Of a stretch of DNA of 10,755 bases, positions 6,754 through 10,755 are shown piece by piece. The stretch comes from an uncultured Chthoniobacterales bacterium (GTDB taxonomy: Bacteria; Verrucomicrobiota; Verrucomicrobiae; Chthoniobacterales; UBA10450). The translations under genes and the position numbers were made by a program. Each line of letters begins with the position of its first letter. Within the stretch, counting starts at the first letter, position 1. The notes beneath the pieces were generated by a model that made no database searches, was not told the origin of the DNA, and worked only from the letters and a program-made list of their open reading frames with translations. Where the stretch lies: the NCBI GenBank assembly GCA_955652855.1, contig CATPCN010000106.1, forward strand, positions 1 to 10,755, in the 5' to 3' direction.

Positions 6754-6972
6754 ATGAGTACTACAGAAACCGATCGCAGCGAACGGACCCATCAACCAAA
6801 ACCCGCTCATATTCCGGGCGCCAAGAAGGGCGAAGAGCAGGCCCTGACGAGCAAAGAAGCCGGGCGCGAAGCGGGCCGAAAAAATTATCAGGACGCGCGT
6901 GACGCTACCGGAATTAACGCGGCCCAAAGACAGCCGATTCATCCGGCCATGCCGAATATCCCGCCGGCGTAA
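6754..6972 (+). CDS. Small hydrophilic protein of unknown function (72 aa) in the hydrogenase operon
   Basis: I do not recognise the family with certainty. It has a strong ribosome binding site (AAGGA at 6743-6747, 6 nt before the ATG), which argues that it is real. The protein has no hydrophobic segment and no cysteine. It is rich in charged residues, Gln and Ala, with IPGAKKGEEQ (20-29), a helical KEAGREAGRKNYQDARDATG part (34-53), and a Pro-rich end, IHPAMPNIPPA (62-72). The KKGEE part faintly recalls KGG-type stress proteins, but this is not enough to name it. It lies between the NifU-domain gene and the DUF5947 gene and is in the same frame as the latter, separated by its TAA. It could be an assembly adaptor or an intrinsically disordered stress protein. 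Confidence 0.65.
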   Translation: MSTTETDRSERTHQPKPAHIPGAKKGEEQALTSKEAGREAGRKNYQDARDATGINAAQRQPIHPAMPNIPPA

Positions 6973-7005
6973 GGCATTGGGATTAGCCGGCAAATCAGTT
7001 CTGCT

Positions 7006-7638
7006 GTGAGCTCATCTTCGTTCGCGGCCTTGCAACGTTTCGCCAAGGCGCCGCAGCAGCCGGTGCTGGAGCGTTGCGAGCTTTGTAATCTTGTCCTGCC
7101 GCCGGTACATCGACATCTACTCGACACGGCGACGCGTCAGGTGGCGTGTTCGTGCGATCCTTGCGCGCTCCTTTTTCAGAACGCGGTCGGCGCAAAGTTC
7201 AAATTAATCCCGCGCGACGCACGTTCGCTGCCGGATTTCCAAATGACCGACGGCGATTGGGAGAGCCTCGCGTTGCCGATCGATCTGGCGTTCTTTTTCT
7301 ACAGCACGCCGAGCGCGAAGATGACGGCGATGTATCCCAGTCCGGCCGGCCCGACCGAGTCGCTTCTGCCGCTCACTTCGTGGGAAGCGCTCGTCAGGCA
7401 AAATCCGGCTCTGCAAAATATGGAAGCGGATGTGGAAGCATTGCTGCTCAATCGAGCGGGCGCGGCGCGAGAATATTTTCTCGCGCCGATCGATAAATGT
7501 TATGAGCTCGTGGGAACGATCCGAATGCACTGGCGTGGACTTTCCGGCGGCGACGATGTCTGGCGGGAGATCGAGAAGTTTTTCGCGAAGCTGAGGAGCG
7601 AAGCCAAGTCCCCGCGTCCGGAGCGTAACGGTGCCTGA
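7006..7638 (+). CDS. DUF5947 family protein, hydrogenase-cluster accessory with Cys motif
   Basis: This 210-residue cytoplasmic protein begins at GTG 7006; the frame is closed by the TAA at 6970-6972 and no other standard start precedes it. No good ribosome binding site is visible. The N-terminus has RCELC (C24, C27) and then CSCDPCALLF (C48, C50, C53) after a His-containing spacer (HRHLLD). This arrangement could hold zinc or iron. The middle has DGDWESLALPIDLAFFFYS and a YPSPAGPTES stretch. The C-terminus, GTIRMHWRGLSGGDDVWREIEKFF, is the most characteristic DUF5947 segment. The family is found mainly beside group 1h [NiFe]-hydrogenases, and its biochemical role is not known to me. The stop overlaps the DUF6084 start by 8 bp, suggesting the two products are made in matched amounts. 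Confidence 0.85.
   Translation: MSSSSFAALQRFAKAPQQPVLERCELCNLVLPPVHRHLLDTATRQVACSCDPCALLFQNAVGAKFKLIPRDARSLPDFQMTDGDWESLALPIDLAFFFYSTPSAKMTAMYPSPAGPTESLLPLTSWEALVRQNPALQNMEADVEALLLNRAGAAREYFLAPIDKCYELVGTIRMHWRGLSGGDDVWREIEKFFAKLRSEAKSPRPERNGA
7463..7488. repeat. Perfect 11-bp inverted repeat inside the DUF5947 gene
   Basis: CGGCGCGAGAA (7463-7473) and TTCTCGCGCCG (7478-7488) are exact reverse complements around a 4-nt TATT loop. The element encodes part of AAREYFLAPI in the DUF5947 protein. The RNA stem would be strong and sits about 150 bp before the next gene start. Confidence 0.7.
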
Positions 7639-8284
7639 TCTCGATTTCACAATCAATGGCGTCGAGCAGGCCGCGTATGGATTGACGCCGCTCCTGCATT
7701 TCAAACTCGGGATCACGAACACGCCACCCGAGGAGACGATCCAAAGCGTGATCTTGCAGGCGCAGATTCAGATTGAAGCGCCGCAGCGTTCCTACAGCGA
7801 AAGCGAGAAACCCAAGCTGATCGATCTGTTCGGAACGCCCGATACGTGGGGAACAACGCTGCGCGCGAAACTCTGGACGTTATCGAACACGACCGTGCGC
7901 ACGTTCGCCGGGAACACGGAAGCAATCCTGCCAGTGCCGTGCTCGTTCGATCTCAACGTGGCGGGCACAAAATTCTTTTACGCGCTCGAAGGCGGCGAAG
8001 TCCCGCTTCTCTTTCTCTTCAGTGGAACGATTTTCTATGCTGCACCGGATGGCCGGCTGCAGGTTCAGCAAATTTCCTGGAACAAGGAGTGCACTTACCG
8101 GATGCCGATCAGCGTCTGGCAAAAAATGATGGATCACCATTATCCGAACAGTGCCTTCATCTCGCTCGAACGCGGCGTGTTTGATCGCCTTTATGAATAC
8201 AAGCGCGGGGCCGGGGTTTCGTCGTGGGAACAGGTGATCGACAAGCTGCTCGCGCAGAAAACAAACGGCGGCGCTCCATCATGA
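7631..8284 (+). CDS. DUF6084 family protein, hydrogenase-cluster accessory
   Basis: This is a 217-residue soluble protein whose GTG start at 7631 overlaps the preceding stop by 8 bp. DUF6084 marks seen: MPDLDFTINGVE at the N-terminus, HFKLGITNTPPEETIQSV (23-40), QAQIQIEAPQRSYS, LIDLFGTPDTWGTTLRAKLW, the VPCSFDLNVAGTKFFYALEGG segment, VPLLFLFSGTIFY, and near the end MPISVWQKMMDHHYPNSAFI. It is predicted mainly beta-strand, with one Cys in VPCSF plus one in ECTYR and no membrane segment. Function is unknown. It consistently accompanies DUF5947 beside group 1h hydrogenases (family knowledge), so a role in maturation, assembly or electron transfer is likely by association only. The stop overlaps the next start (ATGA). 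Confidence 0.86.
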   Translation: MPDLDFTINGVEQAAYGLTPLLHFKLGITNTPPEETIQSVILQAQIQIEAPQRSYSESEKPKLIDLFGTPDTWGTTLRAKLWTLSNTTVRTFAGNTEAILPVPCSFDLNVAGTKFFYALEGGEVPLLFLFSGTIFYAAPDGRLQVQQISWNKECTYRMPISVWQKMMDHHYPNSAFISLERGVFDRLYEYKRGAGVSSWEQVIDKLLAQKTNGGAPS

Positions 8285-9627
8285 ATTCTCCGCTGCTCGA
8301 GAAGATCGTGAACGCGGTTCTTTACGAGTGCTACATCCTTTATCCCTACCGCGCCTCGTCGAAGAAAAATCGGCAGCGTTTCACTTTCGGCCGCGTCTAT
8401 CCGGAAGAGTACAGTGTGGCGCAAAAAGGCGCCGAGCCGTGCGCGATGCAAACAGAAGTCCTGGTGCGTAGGCTATCGCCGGATGCCACGCTAAACGTCA
8501 GCGTGCGTTTTCTGCATCCGATGGCGCGCGAAGTCGGAGTGTTGGCGGAGTCGATTTCGGAAATGCCGACGACGGGCGAACCGACGTTTCAATTGGTGAA
8601 CGAACAATTGATCGGCGAGAAGCTCTGTCAAACCTGGCGGGAAAGCGTGGAGCGGATGGTTGAGCTTGCGCCTTTGCCGATACGCGAGGCCGATCCTAAG
8701 ACGACAGAGTTTCATTTCGATTCGTCGCGAAAACTGGAGCCGATTCGCGACCAGGAAAAGATCGCCGCCGTTTTCGTCCGACGGCAGGAAGCGCTTCGTG
8801 GCGCCGTGGAAACGTCGGTCGCTAATATCGACAATGAGGTTTTCCGAGTAACGGTTCGCATCTTAAACAAGACTTCGGTCCCGGCTTCCGCACTCGAAGA
8901 TCAGGACGCAATCGTCATGCGGACATTCGCGTCCACCCACACAGTTCTGCACGTGAGTGGAGGCGAGTTCATTTCGCTGCTCGAGCCGCCGTTCGAATAC
9001 GAATCAACCGCGAAGGCGTGTAAGAACATCAACACCTGGCCGGTGCTTGTCGGGGAAACGGAAAAGAAGGAGCGCGACACCATGCTGTCGTCGCCCATCA
9101 TCTTATATGATTACCCGCAGATCGCGCCGGAGAGCGCCGGAGATCTCTTCGACGGCGCGGAGATCGATGAAATCCTGACCTTACGAATCATGACGATGAG
9201 CGACGAGGAAAAGCGCGAGATGCGCGGAGTCGACGATCACGCGCGTCGAATTCTTGAGCGAACGGAGGCATTACCCGGCGATCATCTCCTCAAAATGCAC
9301 GGCGTCATGCGCGCGACACCGCAGGAGCAGTCTAACGACGAGTTCTTCAATCCAGCGACTCGGCTGGAAAGTGCAATCGTCGCCGGCGTTGAACTACGAA
9401 AGGGCGACAAGGTTCGCATCTGGCCCAAGAAACGTGCCGACATCATGGACATGGCGCTGGAGGGCAAGGTCGCTACGATCGAGGCGCTCGAAGAAGACGT
9501 CGAGAAGCAGGTGCATTTCGCGCTTGTCATCGATGACGACCCCGGCCGCGACATGGGGTTACTGCGACAATCAGGTCATCGCTTTTTCTATTCCGCCGAC
9601 GAAGTGGAGCCGTTGAAGCAAAACTGA
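8281..9627 (+). CDS. Uncharacterised 448-aa hydrogenase-cluster protein with C-terminal SH3-like region
   Basis: I know of no functional name for this protein, but its motifs resemble large hypothetical proteins of actinobacterial group 1h hydrogenase clusters. The N-terminal part holds LYPYRASSKKNRQRFTFGRVYP (20-41) and AEPCAMQTEVLV (51-62). The middle has an alternating beta pattern (about 140-250). Residues 273-314 carry IILYDYPQIAPESAGDLFD and then EIDEILTLRIMTMSDEEKREM. From about 368, VELRKGDKVRIWPKKRADIMD, then VIDDDPGRDM and HRFFYSADEVEPL (433-445), suggest a small SH3/KOW-like barrel. There are no membrane segments and no conserved Cys cluster. ATG 8281 is chosen for the 4-bp overlap with DUF6084; a GTG at 8224 would lie inside that gene. 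It ends 4 bp before the maturation protease start. Confidence 0.82.
   Translation: MNSPLLEKIVNAVLYECYILYPYRASSKKNRQRFTFGRVYPEEYSVAQKGAEPCAMQTEVLVRRLSPDATLNVSVRFLHPMAREVGVLAESISEMPTTGEPTFQLVNEQLIGEKLCQTWRESVERMVELAPLPIREADPKTTEFHFDSSRKLEPIRDQEKIAAVFVRRQEALRGAVETSVANIDNEVFRVTVRILNKTSVPASALEDQDAIVMRTFASTHTVLHVSGGEFISLLEPPFEYESTAKACKNINTWPVLVGETEKKERDTMLSSPIILYDYPQIAPESAGDLFDGAEIDEILTLRIMTMSDEEKREMRGVDDHARRILERTEALPGDHLLKMHGVMRATPQEQSNDEFFNPATRLESAIVAGVELRKGDKVRIWPKKRADIMDMALEGKVATIEALEEDVEKQVHFALVIDDDPGRDMGLLRQSGHRFFYSADEVEPLKQN
9124..9143 (+). repeat. Perfect 10-bp tandem repeat in the 448-aa gene
   Basis: GCGCCGGAGA occurs twice in a row (9124-9133 and 9134-9143) within codons for the IAPESAGD segment. 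Ten is not a multiple of three, so the two copies are read in different frames. It is probably incidental to this conserved segment. Confidence 0.6.
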
Positions 9628-9631
9628 AGGT

Positions 9632-10150
9632 ATGGAAAATATTCTCGTCGCCGGCATCGGGAATATTTTCTTCGGCGACGATGCTTTTGGTTGTGAAGTG
9701 GTGAAGCAATTATTGCAACGTCCGGTGCCGGAGGGCGTGACGATCAAGGATTTCGGAATCCGCAGTTACGACCTGGCGTATGCGATGATGGATGGACCCG
9801 ATGTCACTATCTTCGTCGACGCAACGCCGTGCGGGTTGCCGCCGGGTACAGTCTCCTTAATTGAACCCGAAATAAATAAGCTGGACAACGTTTCGGGGGA
9901 GGTCGTTAATGCTCACAGCATGAATCCTGTCCGGGTTTTGCAGCTCATCCGCTCTTTGGGTGGTCAACCTGGACGTTTATATCTCGTCGGATGCGAACCG
10001 GCCGTGCTCGAACCGGAAGATGGCGTGATGGGTTTGAGCCATCCGGTGCAGGCCGCAGTTGCGAAAGCTTTAGAGATGATTGACTCGCTCCTTGTCGATC
10101 TTTTGTCCGAAACGCCCGAAACGTTCCGCCGCGGCGCGGCCGCAACTTAA
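9632..10150 (+). CDS. [NiFe]-hydrogenase maturation protease (HyaD/HybD/HupD family)
   Basis: This 172-residue endopeptidase of the family removes the C-terminal extension of the hydrogenase large subunit after Ni insertion. The GIGNIFFGDDAFG motif starts at residue 8. Probable nickel-sensing ligands are D17 (where HybD has Glu16), D63 in FVDAT, and H95 in NAHSMNP. GRLYLVGCEPAVLE (114-127) and GLSHPVQAAV near the end also fit the family. The start is fixed by the motif lying right at the N-terminus. The only purine-rich stretch, GAAGG at 9626-9630, is just 1 nt from the ATG, which is too close, so initiation may depend on coupling to the upstream gene 4 bp away. The codons after the start contain interleaved inverted repeats. 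The protein implies that a processed large subunit is encoded downstream. Confidence 0.95.
   Translation: MENILVAGIGNIFFGDDAFGCEVVKQLLQRPVPEGVTIKDFGIRSYDLAYAMMDGPDVTIFVDATPCGLPPGTVSLIEPEINKLDNVSGEVVNAHSMNPVRVLQLIRSLGGQPGRLYLVGCEPAVLEPEDGVMGLSHPVQAAVAKALEMIDSLLVDLLSETPETFRRGAAAT
9635..9681 (+). promoter_or_regulatory. Interleaved inverted repeats just after the protease start codon
   Basis: GAAAATATTC (9635-9644) pairs perfectly with GAATATTTTC (9661-9670), and TCGTCGCCG (9645-9653) pairs perfectly with CGGCGACGA (9673-9681). The order A-B-A'-B' means the two hairpins compete. The 0-, 7- and 2-nt connectors make a full pseudoknot sterically unlikely. The first stem begins immediately after the ATG, where structure affects initiation most. 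Confidence 0.45.
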
Positions 10151-10169
10151 ATATATGGAGACAATATCA

Positions 10170-10277
10170 ATGCACCCTTGGCTCACTGCGCTCGCCGTAG
10201 TGGGACTAATTATCCTTATCATCATCCTCACGATGATCCCGGAAATGCGGCGTTACGTACGCATCCGCAGGATGTGA
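10170..10277 (+). CDS. 35-aa single-span membrane protein, DUF6893-like
   Basis: This very small protein has a hydrophobic helix (WLTALAVVGLIILIIILTMI, residues 4-23) followed by a basic tail, PEMRRYVRIRRM (24-35). The hydrophobic helix and the RRYVRIRRM ending match the small DUF6893-type proteins seen next to actinobacterial hydrogenase genes. The start at ATG 10170 is chosen because GGAG (10157-10160) lies 9 nt upstream; ATG 10155 would add five residues and place that GGAG inside the gene. The positive-inside rule puts the Arg-rich tail in the cytoplasm. It lies directly upstream of the hydrogenase small subunit, so a role as a membrane tether or quinone-side anchor for the otherwise soluble enzyme is plausible but unproven. 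Confidence 0.75.
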   Translation: MHPWLTALAVVGLIILIIILTMIPEMRRYVRIRRM

Positions 10278-10396
10278 GCCGGAAACCATTCCAATTTTGA
10301 ACGTATAAATTCGGTATGTGAGCAGCAAATAACAAACAGCGCGGCCATTGCCGGGACCAGATTTAGGAGGCCGCGCAGAGAGGAGTCAGCGTCATC
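10278..10396 (+). promoter_or_regulatory. Leader region of hhyS with a perfect 8-bp stem and two SD-like sites
   Basis: This 119-bp gap is the largest inside the plus-strand operon. GCGCGGCC (10339-10346) and GGCCGCGC (10369-10376) are exact reverse complements around a 22-nt loop. An AGGAGG (10365-10370) straddles the end of the loop and the 3' arm but has no start codon at a usable distance. A second AGGAG (10381-10385), just outside the stem, lies 11 nt from the hhyS ATG and is the likely ribosome binding site. A TATAAAT at 10304-10310 resembles a -10 box but has no matching -35, so an internal promoter is only possible. Confidence 0.45.
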
Positions 10397-10755
10397 ATGG
10401 TGATAGAACATAGAATGAAAGCCCCTGAGATGATCGTGATGGATCGTCCGCCAGCCGTTAAAGAAATTCACGTCATCTGGATGACAACGGGTCTCGGCTG
10501 CGACGGTGATTCGGTTTCGATCACCGCCGCAACCCAGCCCAGCATCGAAGATCTCGTCATGGGCAACATCCCCGGGTTGCCCAAGGTGCACGTGCACAAT
10601 CCGGTTATCGCCTACGAGACCGGCGATGATTTCATGAAGTGGTGGTTCGACGCCGCGGCCGGCAAGCTCGACCCGTTCGTCCTCGTGATGGAAGGCTCCG
10701 TGCCTAACGAGAAGATCAACGGCGAGGGCTACTGGGCCGCGATGGGGACCGATCC
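10397..10755 (+). CDS. hhyS: Group 1h (actinobacterial-type) [NiFe]-hydrogenase small subunit, 5' part, cut by window end
   Basis: This is the electron-transfer subunit of an O2-tolerant uptake hydrogenase of the type shown to oxidise atmospheric H2. The first 119 codons are visible. The motif GLGCDGDSVSITAATQPSIE begins at residue 32. C35 matches the first proximal-cluster Cys of standard enzymes, while D38 stands where those have Cys (CTGC becomes CDGD), in line with the 3Cys-1Asp proximal [4Fe-4S] cluster known in actinobacterial-type hydrogenases. Further matches are NIPGLPKVHVHNPVI (57-71), DFMKWWFDAAAGKLDPF (78-94) and VMEGSVPNE (97-105). There is no Tat signal (no RRxFxK), which fits a cytoplasmic-side enzyme. 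AGGAG at 10381-10385 supports ATG 10397. The large subunit should follow outside the window. Confidence 0.95.
   Translation, partial: MVIEHRMKAPEMIVMDRPPAVKEIHVIWMTTGLGCDGDSVSITAATQPSIEDLVMGNIPGLPKVHVHNPVIAYETGDDFMKWWFDAAAGKLDPFVLVMEGSVPNEKINGEGYWAAMGTD

Noticed and set aside
8224..8280. GTG start at 8224 for the 448-aa protein
   Set aside because: It would overlap DUF6084 by 61 bp, and the added residues do not look like part of the protein; ATG 8281 gives the operon-typical ATGA overlap.
9635..9681. H-type pseudoknot formed by both stems at the protease start
   Set aside because: The 0-nt and 2-nt connecting loops are too short to span stems of 9-10 bp, so only competing hairpins are proposed.
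10281..10310. GGAAAC / TATAAA with 17-bp spacing as an internal promoter before hhyS
   Set aside because: The -35 does not match sigma-70, and an ECF-type reading would need a different -10; kept only as a remark in the leader entry.
10253..10597. Minus-strand open frame across the hhyS leader and start
   Set aside because: It is antisense to the conserved hhyS motif region, with no recognisable domain or ribosome binding site.
1..10755. CRISPR array, tRNA, rRNA, insertion sequence or prophage genes
   Set aside because: No repeat-spacer pattern, cloverleaf, transposase or phage motif was seen on either strand.

Overview
The window (about 57% G+C by eye) looks like a chromosomal segment of a soil-type bacterium. 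The best guess is Verrucomicrobiota (Chthoniobacterales-like), with Acidobacteriota the main alternative. The guess rests on the gene content: an actinobacterial-type group 1h [NiFe]-hydrogenase cluster, a short-Q-loop bd oxidase and an ArsS-type radical SAM enzyme. No rRNA, tRNA or marker gene is present to prove it.

Bases 1-1602 (+): the 3' part of arsS (arsenosugar biosynthesis radical SAM protein), overlapping by 4 bp a secreted-type nucleoside hydrolase gene that carries two frameshifts. Bases 1603-1719 separate convergent transcription units and hold an imperfect hairpin.

Bases 1720-5957 (-): five tightly packed genes read right to left: psiE-family membrane protein, cydA, cydB, a sterol desaturase-family protein and a membrane-anchored rhodanese. 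Three of the four junctions overlap (4 or 8 bp). The fourth, cydB to the desaturase, is a 66-bp gap containing a hairpin.

Bases 6143-10755 (+): the divergently transcribed hydrogenase cluster, in unusual accessory-first order. It runs NifU-domain protein, a 72-aa hydrophilic protein, DUF5947, DUF6084, a 448-aa uncharacterised protein with a C-terminal SH3-like region, hydrogenase maturation protease, a 35-aa single-span DUF6893-type membrane protein, and then the start of the hydrogenase small subunit (hhyS), cut off by the window edge. The CDGD motif in hhyS (Asp where most [NiFe]-hydrogenases have Cys) marks it as group 1h, the type known from oxidation of atmospheric H2. The large subunit and hyp genes are expected downstream but are not visible.

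Reading the two sides together, H2 oxidation on the plus strand and a high-affinity quinol oxidase on the minus strand share a 185-bp divergent intergenic region. This suggests an H2-to-O2 respiratory module, which is an inference. The least understood parts are the DUF5947/DUF6084/448-aa/72-aa/35-aa set, and the pairing of arsS with a nucleoside hydrolase that could catalyse the deglycosylation step after ArsS.
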